The notes beneath the pieces were generated by a model. It searched no databases, was not told where the DNA came from, and saw nothing but the letters and a program-made list of their open reading frames with translations. A DNA stretch of 64,000 nt from Burkholderia sp. NRF60-BP8. GTDB lineage: Bacteria > Pseudomonadota > Gammaproteobacteria > Burkholderiales > Burkholderiaceae. The DNA is taken from assembly GCF_001522585.2 (NCBI RefSeq), contig NZ_CP013373.1:124001-188000 (forward strand), read 5' to 3'. Position 1 is the stretch's first letter. Each line of letters starts with the position of its first letter. Of the stretch, positions 1 through 13,564 are shown piece by piece. A program made the position numbers and the translations under genes.

Positions 1-22
1 GCAGGGCGGAACGGAGACTTGG

Positions 23-53
23 GGCGCTGATCGAATGCAACTCGATGAGCGCC
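23..53 (+). other. Hairpin in the atpE-atpF spacer
   Basis: Arms GGCGC (23-27) and GCGCC (49-53) close an outer stem, a 2/2 mismatch follows, and ATCGA (30-34) pairs with TCGAT (42-46) around a 7-nt loop. No T-run follows, so it does not look like a terminator. It lies just upstream of the atpF ribosome-binding site and would sit in the 3' part of the atpE message. Stabilisation or processing of the polycistronic mRNA is an inference. The atpE gene itself must end before the window. Confidence 0.5.
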
Positions 54-94
54 TTACCGTTTCATTTTTCCGGAATAGCAGATAAGGAAACACC

Positions 95-565
95 GTGAAT
101 CTCAACGCAACTCTGTTTGCGCAAATGGTCGTGTTCCTGGTCCTCGCGTGGTTCACGATGAAATTCGTGTGGCCGCCGTTGATCAACGCCCTCGACGAAC
201 GTTCGAAGAAGATCGCCGACGGCCTCGCCGCCGCCGAGAAGGGCAAGGCGGAACTCGACGCAGCGCACAAGCGCGTGGACCAGGAACTCGCGCAGGCCCG
301 CAACGACGGCCAGCAGCGCATCGCCGACGCCGAAAAGCGTGCACAGGCGGTCGCCGAGGAAATCAAGGCCAACGCCCAGGCTGAAGCCGCCCGCATCGTC
401 GCCCAGGCGAAGGCGGAAGCAGAACAGCAAATCGTGAAGGCGCGCGAAGCGCTGCGTGGCGAAGTCGCCGCGCTGGCCGTGAAGGGCGCCGAGCAGATCC
501 TGAAGCGCGAAGTCGATCAAACGGCCCACGCCCAACTGCTGAATCAACTGAAAGCCGAGCTCTGA
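95..565 (+). CDS. atpF: ATP synthase Fo subunit b
   Basis: This is the peripheral-stalk subunit b of the F1Fo ATP synthase, anchored in the inner membrane and tying F1 to the Fo a-subunit. The 156-residue length matches the family. A single N-terminal membrane helix (about residues 5-25, containing [17 protein letters not shown]) is followed by the WPPL turn and a long charged, alanine-rich stretch typical of the dimeric right-handed coiled coil. The start is a GTG preceded by AAGGAAA, chosen because it gives the canonical [11 protein letters not shown]-terminus. It is the first complete gene of the operon here, and only 2 bp separate it from atpH. Confidence 0.97.
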
Positions 566-567
566 TC

Positions 568-1107
568 ATGGCCGAACTTGCAACCATCGCCCGCCCTTAC
601 GCAGAAGCGCTGTTCCGCGTGGCCGAGGGCGGTGACATCGCCGCCTGGTCCACGCTCGTGCAAGAGCTGGCCCAGGTTGCGCGTCTGCCGGAAGTGCTGT
701 CGGTCGCGTCGAGCCCGAAGGTGACGCGCACGCAAGTAGCCGAGTTGCTGCTTGCTGCGGTGAAGTCGCCGCTCGCGGCCGGCGCCGAAGCGAAGAACTT
801 CGTGCAGATGCTGGTCGACAATCATCGCATCGCGCTGCTGCCGGAAATCGCCGAGCAGTTCGAGGCGCTCAAGAACGAACGTGAAGGCGCAGCCGACGCC
901 GAGATCGTGAGCGCGTTCCCGCTGAACGGCGCGGATCTCGACAGTCTCGTCTCGGGCCTCGAACGCAAGTTCAAGCGCAAGCTGAAACCGACGGTCGAAG
1001 TCGATTCGTCGCTGATCGGCGGCGTGCGCGTGACGGTCGGCGACGAAGTGCTCGACACCTCGGTTCGCGCGCGCCTCGCATCGATGCAGGCTGCCTTGAC
1101 CGCCTGA
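568..1107 (+). CDS. atpH: ATP synthase F1 subunit delta
   Basis: Delta sits on top of the alpha3beta3 hexamer and joins it to the b-subunit stalk. The 179-residue product starts [16 protein letters not shown], the conserved OSCP/delta N-terminal helix motif. It ends with the family C-terminal region that includes [19 protein letters not shown], where the SLIGG element is diagnostic. The gene begins 2 bp after atpF and is therefore probably translationally coupled to it. A spacer of about 44 bp with a Shine-Dalgarno AGGAG precedes atpA. Confidence 0.97.
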   Translation: MAELATIARPYAEALFRVAEGGDIAAWSTLVQELAQVARLPEVLSVASSPKVTRTQVAELLLAAVKSPLAAGAEAKNFVQMLVDNHRIALLPEIAEQFEALKNEREGAADAEIVSAFPLNGADLDSLVSGLERKFKRKLKPTVEVDSSLIGGVRVTVGDEVLDTSVRARLASMQAALTA

Positions 1108-1151
1108 GCGCCACGCCGGCACGCAACAGAATTGACTATCAGGAGCGAATA

Positions 1152-2693
1152 ATGCAACTCAATCCCTCTGAGATCAGCGAGCTGATCAAGAGCCGGATCC
1201 AGGGCCTTGAAGCGAGCGCAGACGTTCGCAACCAGGGCACCGTGATCTCCGTGACCGACGGTATCGTGCGTATCCACGGCCTGTCGGACGTGATGCAGGG
1301 CGAAATGCTCGAGTTTCCGGGCAACACGTTCGGTCTCGCGCTGAACCTCGAGCGCGACTCGGTCGGCGCGGTGATTCTCGGCGAATACGAACACATTTCG
1401 GAAGGCGACATCGTCAAGACGACGGGCCGCATTCTCGAAGTCCCGGTTGGCCCGGAACTCGTCGGCCGCGTGGTCGACGCGCTCGGCAACCCGATCGACG
1501 GCAAGGGCCCGGTCAACGCGAAGCTGACCGACGCGATCGAAAAGATCGCCCCGGGCGTGATCTGGCGTAAGTCGGTGTCGCAGCCGGTGCAGACGGGCAT
1601 CAAGTCGATCGACGCGATGGTGCCGATCGGCCGTGGCCAGCGTGAGCTGATCATCGGCGACCGTCAGTGCGGCAAGACCGCGGTGGCGCTCGACGCGATC
1701 ATCAACCAGAAGGGCAAGGACCTGATCTGTATCTACGTCGCGATCGGCCAGAAGGCTTCGTCGATCATGAACGTGGTGCGCAAGCTCGAAGAAACGGGCG
1801 CGCTCGAATACACGATCGTCGTCGCCGCTTCGGCATCGGATTCGGCTGCGATGCAGTACCTGGCACCGTACGCCGGCTGCACGATGGGCGAATACTTCCG
1901 GGACCGCGGCCAAGACGCGCTGATCATCTATGACGACTTGACCAAGCAGGCTTGGGCATACCGTCAGATCTCGCTGCTGTTGCGCCGCCCGCCGGGCCGT
2001 GAAGCGTACCCGGGTGACGTGTTCTATCTGCACTCGCGTCTGCTCGAGCGTGCGGCTCGCGTGTCGGAAGAGTACGTCGAGAAGTTCACGAACGGCGAAG
2101 TGAAGGGCAAGAGCGGCTCGCTGACGGCACTGCCGGTCATCGAAACGCAAGCCGGCGACGTGACCGCGTTCGTTCCGACGAACGTGATCTCGATTACCGA
2201 CGGCCAGATCTTCCTGGAAACCGACCTGTTCAACGCAGGCATCCGCCCGGCAATCAACGCCGGCGTGTCGGTGTCGCGCGTCGGTGGCGCCGCTCAGACG
2301 AAGGTCGTGAAGAAGCTGTCGGGCGGTATCCGTACCGACCTCGCGCAGTACCGTGAACTCGCGGCATTCGCGCAGTTCGCATCGGATCTCGACGAAGCGA
2401 CCCGCAAGCAGCTCGAGCGCGGCCGCCGCGTGACGGAACTGCTGAAGCAGCCGCAGTACCAGCCGCTGCAGGTGTGGGAACTGGCCGTGTCGCTGTACGC
2501 CGCGAACAACGGCTACCTCGACGATCTCGACGTCAAGCAAGTGCTGCCGTTCGAGAAGGGCCTGCGCGACAACCTGAAGACCAGCCACGCTGACCTCATC
2601 AAGCGCATCGAAGACACCAAGGATCTCTCGAAGGACGACGAAGGCGCGCTGCGCGCGGCGATCGAATCCTTCAAGAAGTCCGGTGCCTATTGA
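1152..2693 (+). CDS. atpA: ATP synthase F1 subunit alpha
   Basis: This non-catalytic nucleotide-binding subunit forms the alpha3beta3 ring. The 513-residue product has the N-terminal beta-barrel, then the P-loop GDRQCGKT (residues 169-176) and the Walker B region [17 protein letters not shown]. The signature [11 protein letters not shown] carries the arginine finger that completes the catalytic site of beta. Cys replaces the Thr of the E. coli P-loop (GDRQTGKT). The start ATG follows CAGGAGCGAATA. Codon use is strongly biased, as expected for a highly expressed gene. Confidence 0.98.
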   Translation: MQLNPSEISELIKSRIQGLEASADVRNQGTVISVTDGIVRIHGLSDVMQGEMLEFPGNTFGLALNLERDSVGAVILGEYEHISEGDIVKTTGRILEVPVGPELVGRVVDALGNPIDGKGPVNAKLTDAIEKIAPGVIWRKSVSQPVQTGIKSIDAMVPIGRGQRELIIGDRQCGKTAVALDAIINQKGKDLICIYVAIGQKASSIMNVVRKLEETGALEYTIVVAASASDSAAMQYLAPYAGCTMGEYFRDRGQDALIIYDDLTKQAWAYRQISLLLRRPPGREAYPGDVFYLHSRLLERAARVSEEYVEKFTNGEVKGKSGSLTALPVIETQAGDVTAFVPTNVISITDGQIFLETDLFNAGIRPAINAGVSVSRVGGAAQTKVVKKLSGGIRTDLAQYRELAAFAQFASDLDEATRKQLERGRRVTELLKQPQYQPLQVWELAVSLYAANNGYLDDLDVKQVLPFEKGLRDNLKTSHADLIKRIEDTKDLSKDDEGALRAAIESFKKSGAY

Positions 2694-2716
2694 TCCGCGA
2701 GTGACACACTGAGGCC

Positions 2717-2796
2717 GCGCGGGGGCTGATGCGCCCGCGCCGCTTCGGTGAGCGATGCATGAGCCCCGAGTGAGCGCTGAAGCGCTAACACGGGGC
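2717..2796 (+). other. Two hairpins in the atpA-atpG spacer
   Basis: The first stem is GCGCGGG (2717-2723) with CCCGCGC (2734-2740). The second is compound: outer arms GCCCCG (2763-2768) and CGGGGC (2791-2796), symmetrical 4-nt internal bulges, and inner arms AGCGC (2773-2777) and GCGCT (2782-2786) around a TGAA tetraloop. Neither has a T-run. The second ends 16 nt before the atpG start codon and just upstream of its AAAGGAG ribosome-binding site, so it could affect translation initiation or protect mRNA ends. Confidence 0.5.
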
Positions 2797-2811
2797 GCAA
2801 AGGAGCAAGCT

Positions 2812-3687
2812 ATGGCTGGAATGAAGGAAATTCGCGGCAAGATCAAGAGCGTGCAGAACACGCGCAAGATCACGAAGGCGATGGAGATGGTGGCTGCATC
2901 GAAGATGCGTCGCGCGCAGGAACGCATGCGCGCCGCTCGTCCGTATGCGGACAAGGTCCGTGCCATCGCCGCGCACATGAGCCGTGCGAACCCGGAGTAC
3001 CGCCACCCGTTCATGGTGGCGAACGACGGCGCGCAGACGGCCGGCATCATCCTCGTCACGACCGACAAGGGGCTGTGCGGCGGTCTGAACACCAACGTGC
3101 TGCGTGCGACGGTGCAGAAGTTCAAGGAGCTGGAAGAGAAGGGCCAGAAGGTCGAAGCCACCGCGATCGGCGGCAAGGGCCTCGGGTTCCTGAACCGCTT
3201 CGGCGCGAAGGTGATGTCGCAGGTCGTGCACCTCGGCGACACCCCGCACCTGGACAAGCTGATCGGCGCCGTGAAGACGCAGCTCGATCTGTACTCGGAA
3301 GGCAAGCTGTCGGCGGTTTATATCGCTTACACGCGCTTCGTCAACACGATGAAGCAGGAAGCCGTGATCGAGCAGTTGCTGCCGCTGTCGTCGGAACACT
3401 TCGAAGCCGATGACGGTACGCCGGCGACGTCGTGGGACTACATCTACGAGCCGGACGCGCAGGCCGTCGTCGACGAACTGCTCGTGCGTTACGTCGAGGC
3501 GCTGGTGTACCAGGCCGTCGCGGAAAACATGGCGTCCGAGCAATCGGCGCGCATGGTCGCGATGAAGGCCGCGTCCGACAACGCGAAGACGGTGATCAGC
3601 GAACTGCAGCTCGTCTACAACAAGAGCCGTCAGGCCGCGATCACGAAAGAACTGTCGGAGATCGTCGGCGGCGCAGCCGCTGTTTAA
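2812..3687 (+). CDS. atpG: ATP synthase F1 subunit gamma
   Basis: Gamma is the central rotor shaft that couples proton flow through the c-ring to conformational change in alpha3beta3. The 291-residue product begins [20 protein letters not shown], the canonical N-terminal helix, and contains the conserved [10 protein letters not shown] segment. It ends in the matching C-terminal helix with MKAASDNA and [16 protein letters not shown]. An upstream in-frame ATG at 2755 would add 19 residues with no family support. The ATG at 2812 has AAAGGAG seven bases upstream and was chosen. Confidence 0.97.
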   Translation: MAGMKEIRGKIKSVQNTRKITKAMEMVAASKMRRAQERMRAARPYADKVRAIAAHMSRANPEYRHPFMVANDGAQTAGIILVTTDKGLCGGLNTNVLRATVQKFKELEEKGQKVEATAIGGKGLGFLNRFGAKVMSQVVHLGDTPHLDKLIGAVKTQLDLYSEGKLSAVYIAYTRFVNTMKQEAVIEQLLPLSSEHFEADDGTPATSWDYIYEPDAQAVVDELLVRYVEALVYQAVAENMASEQSARMVAMKAASDNAKTVISELQLVYNKSRQAAITKELSEIVGGAAAV

Positions 3688-5148
<1,461 letters not shown>

Positions 5149-5180
5149 GGGCTTGAGTGAGTCGCAAGCCGGCGTGTGCC

Positions 5181-5219
5181 GGCCGGAGCAATGAGTCAGC
5201 GATGACTCGTATTCCGGCC
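5181..5219 (+). other. Compound hairpin in the atpD-atpC spacer
   Basis: Outer arms GGCCGGA (5181-5187) and TCCGGCC (5213-5219) and inner arms GAGTCA (5193-5198) and TGACTC (5203-5208) pair perfectly around a GCGA loop, with 5/4-nt internal bulges. No T-run follows. The two-tier design resembles the hairpin before atpG. Its placement before atpC, a subunit needed at one copy per three beta subunits, would fit a role in differential expression. That role is inferred. Confidence 0.55.
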
Positions 5220-5269
5220 GCCCGCGCCGGTCGCAATACGCTCAACCCGTGGATGAGATTGGAGTCGAT

Positions 5270-5695
5270 ATGGCAACCATCAAAGTAGACGTCGTCAGCG
5301 CGGAAGAGCAGATCTTCTCGGGCGAGGCGAAATTCGTCGCGCTGCCGGGCGAAACGGGTGAGCTGGGCATTCTGCCGGGCCACACGCCGCTCATCACCCG
5401 GATTCGTCCGGGTGCGGTGCGCATCGAGGTCGAGGGCGGCAACGACGAATTCGTGTTCGTCGCGGGCGGCATTCTCGAAGTGCAGCCGGGCGCCGTGACG
5501 GTGCTCGCCGATACCGCGATTCGCGGCAAGGACCTCGACGCGGCGAAAGCCGAGGAAGCGCGCAAGCGTGCCGAGGAAACGCTGCAGAACGCGAAGTCGG
5601 ATCTCGACCTCGCGAAAGCGCAATCCGAGCTCGCGACCGCGATGGCGCAGCTCGAGGCGATCCAGCGTCTGGCGAAGATCCGCAGCCGGCACTGA
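5270..5695 (+). CDS. atpC: ATP synthase F1 subunit epsilon
   Basis: Epsilon binds the foot of gamma on the c-ring and can inhibit ATP hydrolysis. The 141-residue product starts [20 protein letters not shown] and has the family motif [19 protein letters not shown] in its N-terminal beta-sandwich. Two C-terminal helices rich in Ala, Glu and Lys follow. An in-frame ATG seven codons upstream (5249) exists, but the ATG at 5270 is preceded by TTGGAGTCGAT and gives the standard N-terminus. It is the last gene of the operon, followed 25 bp later by a terminator. Confidence 0.97.
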   Translation: MATIKVDVVSAEEQIFSGEAKFVALPGETGELGILPGHTPLITRIRPGAVRIEVEGGNDEFVFVAGGILEVQPGAVTVLADTAIRGKDLDAAKAEEARKRAEETLQNAKSDLDLAKAQSELATAMAQLEAIQRLAKIRSRH

Positions 5696-5720
5696 GCCGC
5701 GCCGCGTATCTCGCGAAAGA

Positions 5721-5746
5721 AAGCAGCCTTCGGGCTGCTTTTTTTT
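5721..5746 (+). terminator. Rho-independent terminator of the atp operon
   Basis: AAGCAGCC (5721-5728), a TTCG tetraloop and GGCTGCTT (5733-5740) form a perfect stem followed immediately by a T-run to 5746. It lies 25 bp after the atpC stop codon on the same strand. Confidence 0.95.
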
Positions 5747-5949
5747 CGTCCGTCGTTTTCGTCCGTTTTTTGCGGGCCGGATCGTATCGTCCGGTCGTGC
5801 TATTTCACCCGTCCGCCGCGATTCGATGTCAGAGTATCGTCAGCGGAGCGCGGCATCATCCGCGGTGAGGCCGGCCGTCGCGATCGTTGCGGCGGCGGCG
5901 GGCGCGGTGCGCGCGCGGGCCGATCAGACAAAAACGGACGGAGACATCG

Positions 5950-7677
5950 ATGGCAGCAGACCTTGGCAAGGGGGCGCTGATCGCGCCCGAAAACGGACTG
6001 TCCTACGTGCGCGGCGCAACCGACGTGCCGCTATCCGAAGCGACGATCAGCCGGTTCCTGCTCGACACGGCCGGCCGCTTTCCCGACCGTCCGGCCGTCG
6101 TGTTCCGCGAGCAGCAGGTGCGCTGGACCTGGCGCGAGTTCGCGAACGAGGTCGACGTGCTGGCCGCCGGGCTCGCGGCGCTCGGGATCGTGAAGGGCGA
6201 CTGCGTCGGCATCTGGTCGCCGAACCGCAGCGAATGGCTGCTCACGCAGTTCGCGACCGCGCGGATCGGCGCCGTGCTCGTCAACATCAATCCGGCTTAC
6301 CGGCTGTCGGAACTCGAATACGCGCTGAACAAGGTCGGCTGCAAGGCCGTGATCTCGGCCGAGGGCTTCAAGACGTCCGCGTACGTCGAGATGCTGCAGA
6401 CGATCGCGCCGGAGCTCGCGACCGCGACGCCGGGCGACCTGCACGCGGCGCGCGTGCCGAGCCTGCGCACGATCGTGTCGATGGGCGAGGTGGCGCCCGC
6501 CGGCATGTTCCGCTTCGCGGACGTGATGGCGCGCGGCCGCCAGGCCGTCGATCCGGCGCTGCTCGATGCGATCGGCGCGACGCTCGCGGCCAACGATCCG
6601 ATCAATATCCAGTTCACGAGCGGCACGACCGGCAGCCCGAAGGGCGCGACGCTCACGCACCGCAACGTCGTCAACAACGCGCGCTCGATCGCGATGGCGA
6701 TGCGTTTCACCGAGCAGGATTCGCTCTGCATCCCGGTGCCGCTCTATCACTGCTTCGGGATGGTGCTGGCCGTGCTCGCGTGCGTGTCGAAGGGCGCCGC
6801 GATGGTGTTCCCCGGCGAAGCGTTCGACCCGGTCGCGACGCTCGCGGCGGTGGCCGAGGAACGGTGCACCGCACTGCACGGCGTGCCGACGATGTTCATC
6901 GCGGAGCTCGACCATCCGGAATTCGTGAAATTCGACCTGTCGACGCTGCGTACCGGGATCATGGCCGGCTCGCCGTGCCCGATCGAGACGATGAAGCGCG
7001 TCGTGTCGCAGATGCATCTTTCCGAAATCACGATCGCGTACGGGATGACGGAGACGAGCCCCGTGTCGTTCCAGAGCTCGACCGACGATCCGCTGGAAAA
7101 GCGCACGACGACGGTCGGCCGCATCCAGCCGCATCTCGAAGTGAAGATCGTCGATCCGGCCGGCGAGATCGTGCCGGTCGGCGCGACGGGCGAGCTGTGC
7201 ACGAAAGGCTATTCGGTGATGCTCGGCTACTGGGACGACGATGCGAAGACGCGCGAGGTGCTGGTCGACGGCTGGATGCATACGGGCGACCTCGCGACGC
7301 TCGACGAGGACGGCTACTGCAACATCGTCGGCCGCCTGAAGGACATGGTGATTCGCGGCGGCGAGAACGTCTATCCGCGGGAGATCGAGGAATTCCTGTT
7401 CCGGCATCCGAAGATCCAGAGCGCGCAGGTGTTCGGCGTGCCCGATCCGAAGTACGGCGAGGAGCTGTGCGCGTGGATCGTGCTGCGCGCGGACGAGCGG
7501 ATGACCGAGGACGACGTGCGCGCGTTCTGCAACGGGCAGATCGCGCACTACAAGATTCCGCGCTATATCCGCTTCGTCGACGAACTGCCGATGACGGTGA
7601 CGGGCAAGGTGCAGAAGTTCGTGATGCGCGAGCGGATGATCGAGGAGCTGAAGCTCGACGTGCAGAAGACCGCGTGA
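5950..7677 (+). CDS. Acyl-CoA synthetase (ACSF2-like, AMP-forming)
   Basis: A 575-residue member of the adenylate-forming (ANL) superfamily that should activate a medium- or long-chain fatty acid to its CoA thioester through an acyl-AMP. The P-loop-like [10 protein letters not shown] is at residues 223-232. The motif YGMTETSP lies near 362-369, and the hinge/C-terminal elements [22 protein letters not shown] and the late catalytic lysine in TGKVQKF follow. The N-terminal segment [13 protein letters not shown] resembles the ACSF2/YngI branch rather than FadD. The ATG at 5950 was chosen because ACGGAGAC lies eight bases upstream. It stands alone after the atp terminator, and the true substrate cannot be told from sequence. 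Confidence 0.9.
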   Translation: MAADLGKGALIAPENGLSYVRGATDVPLSEATISRFLLDTAGRFPDRPAVVFREQQVRWTWREFANEVDVLAAGLAALGIVKGDCVGIWSPNRSEWLLTQFATARIGAVLVNINPAYRLSELEYALNKVGCKAVISAEGFKTSAYVEMLQTIAPELATATPGDLHAARVPSLRTIVSMGEVAPAGMFRFADVMARGRQAVDPALLDAIGATLAANDPINIQFTSGTTGSPKGATLTHRNVVNNARSIAMAMRFTEQDSLCIPVPLYHCFGMVLAVLACVSKGAAMVFPGEAFDPVATLAAVAEERCTALHGVPTMFIAELDHPEFVKFDLSTLRTGIMAGSPCPIETMKRVVSQMHLSEITIAYGMTETSPVSFQSSTDDPLEKRTTTVGRIQPHLEVKIVDPAGEIVPVGATGELCTKGYSVMLGYWDDDAKTREVLVDGWMHTGDLATLDEDGYCNIVGRLKDMVIRGGENVYPREIEEFLFRHPKIQSAQVFGVPDPKYGEELCAWIVLRADERMTEDDVRAFCNGQIAHYKIPRYIRFVDELPMTVTGKVQKFVMRERMIEELKLDVQKTA

Positions 7678-7759
7678 AGCGCGACGATGCGCGAACGTGC
7701 GGAACAAACAGGGTGGCCTGCGGGCCGCTCTGTGCGGGTCGCGACGTTTTCGATGGACG

Positions 7760-7785
7760 AAAAAAAGCGGGCTTATTAGCCCGCT
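7760..7785 (-). terminator. Rho-independent terminator reading on the minus strand
   Basis: Arms AGCGGGC (7766-7772) and GCCCGCT (7779-7785) enclose a 6-nt AT loop. Read on the minus strand the stem is followed by seven T residues. On the plus strand only A residues follow. No protein-coding gene on the minus strand ends nearby: pheC ends more than 600 bp upstream. The terminator therefore probably closes a separate minus-strand transcript. Confidence 0.75.
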
Positions 7786-7980
7786 AAAAACCACACGCTA
7801 CGGGGTTAGCGCGAGGAGACCAAAGATGAAACCGGATCCGGCGGGGGCCGGAAACGACTCCAACAGGGATGCCCCTCGGAAGGGCTTCGGTACGTGACCG
7901 ACTGGCTCGCAGCGCTTCGCGTCCGCTCACACTTGGCACACGAGACCGCATCCGTGTTGAAACCGTTGAGGCCATTGTGG
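7760..7980 (-). ncRNA. Candidate minus-strand small RNA (unnamed)
   Basis: This is a proposed transcript of roughly 200-220 nt ending at the terminator at 7760-7785. Its start would lie just downstream of the OmpR-type direct repeats at 8002-8026; the 5' end given here is a guess. No convincing protein lies within it. The sequence contains further short stems such as CCCTTCC/GGAAGGG around 7875-7887. I do not recognise it as tmRNA, RNase P, 6S or SRP RNA. The whole gene-free interval 7678-8422 holds only this candidate, its control region and nothing else I can support. Confidence 0.35.
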
Positions 7981-8001
7981 GCGAATTAATGACCCGTCGC
8001 G

Positions 8002-8026
8002 GTAACAAAGTGTTTCAGGTTGTAAC
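8002..8026. promoter_or_regulatory. OmpR-family response-regulator triple direct repeat
   Basis: Read on the minus strand, GTTAC, GAAAC and GTTAC occur at exact 10-bp steps (plus-strand positions 8022, 8012 and 8002). The half-sites and their phasing match the OmpR boxes of enteric porin promoters, which have TTTAC and GAAAC elements 10 bp apart. The surroundings (7985-8100) are markedly AT-rich for this genome, as promoters are. The regulated transcript is probably the minus-strand one ending at 7760. Confidence 0.5.
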
Positions 8027-8422
8027 GCCCGCCAGATAAGGCTTTCCGGGATTTTTTGCTGTTTTCGGGGTCCTGAAAAAGGTCATTTTTACCCATATTT
8101 TCCGTCGCGTTTTCAAGGTATGCGCGCGATGCGTTTTTCACGCGTATCGGGCGCGATGAATTGCCGATTTGCACGCGAGAAAGTGCACGGCGTGATCGAT
8201 ACCGCGCACGACGATTCATTCGTCGGAAAGATTTTGAAACGTGATCGGAATGCGCGAAAGTCGGCCGTTCGGCCAATCCCGCGCATCTTGCGCCGAGGGC
8301 GGGTGCCGCAGCGCGAAGGGAAAGTGTAACGACGGCACGCCGGCTGCCGGGCCTCGCGAGATGTCGGCGCCCGGCGGCCGCGGGGTCGGTGCCCGTGTCC
8401 GGCCGCCGCGGCGCGGGCGCGC

Positions 8423-9223
8423 CTATTTCAGCCACTTGTCCGAAATCGCCTGATATTCGCCGGTGGACAGCGCAAGATGCAGCCACTGGTCGACGTACTG
8501 CTGGAACACGACGTCGCCGCGCGGCACCATGTACGCCTTCTCGCCGAACTGGAACGGCTTGTCCGGATGCACCGAGCAGAGGCCCGGATTCAGCTTTTGC
8601 TGCAACAGCGTCTCCGATGCATCCGTCACCATCACGTCGGCCTTGCCCGCGAGGATCTGCTTGAAGATCGTCACGTTGTCCGGATAGACGGTCAGATTCG
8701 CATGCGTGAAGAACTGCTTCGCGAAGCGCTCGTTGGTGCCGCCCGGATTCACGATCACGCGCGTCTCGGGCCGGTCGATCTGCGCGACGGTCTGGTACTT
8801 GTCGGCATCCGCGCAGCGCACGATCGGCGTCTTGCCGTCGACCACGTACGGCTGCGTGAAGAACACGCGCTTCTGGCGCTCGAGCGTCGTCGACACGCCG
8901 CCCACCGCGATGTCGCACTTCGCGACGAAGTCGTTGGTGAGGTTCGACCAACTCGTCTTCACATAGTCGGCCTTCACGCCGAGCGATTTCGCGAGCGATT
9001 CCGCCATGTCGATGTCGATGCCCTCGAAGCGGCCGTCCGCGCGGTAGTACGAATACGGCTTGTAGTCGCCCGTCGTGCACACGCGCAGCGCGCCGCGCGC
9101 GAGCACGTCGTCGAGCCGCGTGCCGGCGGCCGGCGCAGTCGTGGCGGCGCCGGCCGCGGTCTGCGCGTGTGCGGCGGTGCAGCACAGCCATGCGGCTGCG
9201 GCGAGCGTGGCGAATGTCTTCAT
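8423..9223 (-). CDS. pheC: Periplasmic cyclohexadienyl dehydratase
   Basis: This enzyme converts prephenate to phenylpyruvate, or arogenate to phenylalanine, in the periplasm. It has a type II solute-binding-protein fold. The 266-residue product has a signal peptide cleaved after AHA (residue 20). It resembles Pseudomonas PheC throughout: TTGDYKPYSY, TSWSNL with Trp92, DGKTPI with Lys131, IVNPGGTNE, PDNVTIF, and TDASET with Glu204. The Trp, Lys and Glu that distinguish the dehydratase from transport proteins are all kept, so I prefer the enzyme call over 'amino-acid ABC transporter binding protein'. No permease or ATPase gene adjoins. The start follows GAGGAGGAG and is divergent from hemE. 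Confidence 0.85.
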   Translation of the reverse strand: MKTFATLAAAAWLCCTAAHAQTAAGAATTAPAAGTRLDDVLARGALRVCTTGDYKPYSYYRADGRFEGIDIDMAESLAKSLGVKADYVKTSWSNLTNDFVAKCDIAVGGVSTTLERQKRVFFTQPYVVDGKTPIVRCADADKYQTVAQIDRPETRVIVNPGGTNERFAKQFFTHANLTVYPDNVTIFKQILAGKADVMVTDASETLLQQKLNPGLCSVHPDKPFQFGEKAYMVPRGDVVFQQYVDQWLHLALSTGEYQAISDKWLK

Positions 9224-9372
9224 CGGTCTCCTCCTCGGTTGGGTTCGATATGAGCGTCCGATCATAACGGAGCCATCGCGCGCGTCATATGGCCGCCATC
9301 GCTCCGGCATGCGCAGCCCGATCGCGGCTGTCCGGTAAAATGCCGCTTTGCCTTCGCATCGTCGCTCCTACC

Positions 9373-10467
<1,095 letters not shown>

Positions 10468-10575
10468 ATGCAAGCGCCGTCATGCTGCGCTGCGAAATGA
10501 CGGCGTTTCGTCGTTGAAACTAAACAGGACGCAACCCCGCTCCGGTCGCCGATTCGATGCTTGTCAAGACTTGAC

Positions 10576-10593
10576 TTATACACATTTTCCACG
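10576..10593 (+). promoter_or_regulatory. Tandem DnaA-box matches
   Basis: TTATACACA (10576-10584), which fits the consensus TTWTNCACA, is followed with no gap by TTTTCCACG (10585-10593), one mismatch from it. Both point the same way. They lie in the 445-bp hemE-priA spacer, next to an AT-rich stretch (10618-10660). Confidence 0.45.
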
Positions 10594-10657
10594 TTGCAGC
10601 GCGGTAGAGCCCCGTATCGGTCAATTTGTCTCGCTATTGTTCGGTAATTTGAATAGC

Positions 10658-10676
10658 AGCCTTATGGAATAAGGCT
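10658..10676. repeat. Perfect inverted repeat in the hemE-priA spacer
   Basis: AGCCTTAT and ATAAGGCT (8-bp arms) flank GGA. No T-run follows on either strand. It lies between the two DnaA-box clusters, and its function is unknown. Confidence 0.5.
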
Positions 10677-10765
10677 TCGCGGGGGCCGGCGACAAACGGT
10701 GAAAAACAGCGGAAAGCACGGCCCCGCGCGCGTTGCGGCCGTTGAGCGGCGAGTTCTCAACAAAG

Positions 10766-10774
10766 TTATCCACA
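10766..10774 (+). promoter_or_regulatory. Perfect DnaA box
   Basis: TTATCCACA is an exact match to the strong DnaA-box consensus and has the same orientation as the pair at 10576-10593. A further perfect copy on the opposite strand, TGTGGATAA, lies inside priA at 11503-11511. Confidence 0.5.
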
Positions 10775-10912
10775 GGCTGGGCAGGGTATACGGCGATTCC
10801 TAATGCGAATCCAAAACTTAGCGCCGAATCTGAAGTTTTACTTTAAGTTCGCCGTCGCCATGCGGGCGCGGGTGCAAGCCGTCCGTGCGCTGCGTGCCGC
10901 CGCTGCCGGAGC

Positions 10913-13180
<2,268 letters not shown>

Positions 13181-13308
13181 GCGGCCTCCGCGCGGCCGTC
13201 GCGCGGGCCGCCGCCGAATGCCGGTAACCCGTGCCGCCGGGCGCCCTGAATCGTCGTTTCCCGTCGCTTGCCCCGATGCCGGGTCGGCACCGCATCCTGT
13301 CACCCCAG

Positions 13309-13485
13309 TGCAACCCGTTTTCGGCCGCGCTCGCGCAGGCCGACGGTTGCACACGCTCGCCGAACCGGTCCGATCAGGGAAAATACCGATCCCGGGACCA
13401 CTGGCAACCCCTAGGTTGCAACCGCATAAGTGTCTGATTATATTGACTAACTTGTGGGTGCAACCTATCTCTCAATTTGGTTGCA
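13309..13485 (+). promoter_or_regulatory. putA promoter with PutA-type GTTGCA operators
   Basis: Enteric PutA represses its own gene by binding GTTGCA motifs through its ribbon-helix-helix domain. The 383-bp gap before putA holds GTTGCA or its complement at 13309-13314, 13346-13351, 13415-13422, 13459-13464 and 13480-13485. The 13415-13422 site overlaps both orientations within the palindrome GGTTGCAACC, 13414-13423. A good promoter sits on the central site: -35 TTGCAA (13416-13421), 17-nt spacer, -10 TATATT (13439-13444). Bound repressor would cover the -35. The rest of the gap (13181-13308) shows nothing else. Confidence 0.7.
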
Positions 13486-13564
13486 CCTTTTTATTGCGTG
13501 CCGTAGGATTTCGCGCATCCTCTTACACCACACAGCCGGCCTCGCACCGGCGCACGAACCCACC

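Noticed and set aside
822..3305. A long minus-strand open frame opposite atpH-atpA-atpG
   Set aside because: Antisense shadow of three well-conserved genes.
7826..7897. A 23-codon plus-strand open frame (MKPDPAGAGNDSNRD) after GAGGAGA
   Set aside because: There is a fair ribosome-binding site, but no family match and no terminator on that strand. It lies antisense to the candidate small RNA.
7986..8096. A 36-codon minus-strand open frame starting MGKNDLFQDPENSKK
   Set aside because: It overlaps the OmpR-type repeats, uses codons rare in this genome (TTA, TCT, AAA) and has only a weak ribosome-binding site. The AT-rich base composition is better explained as promoter DNA.
9289..9372. N-terminal extension of HemE
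   Set aside because: The 28 extra residues are not part of the family, and the GTG at 9373 gives the expected start and length.
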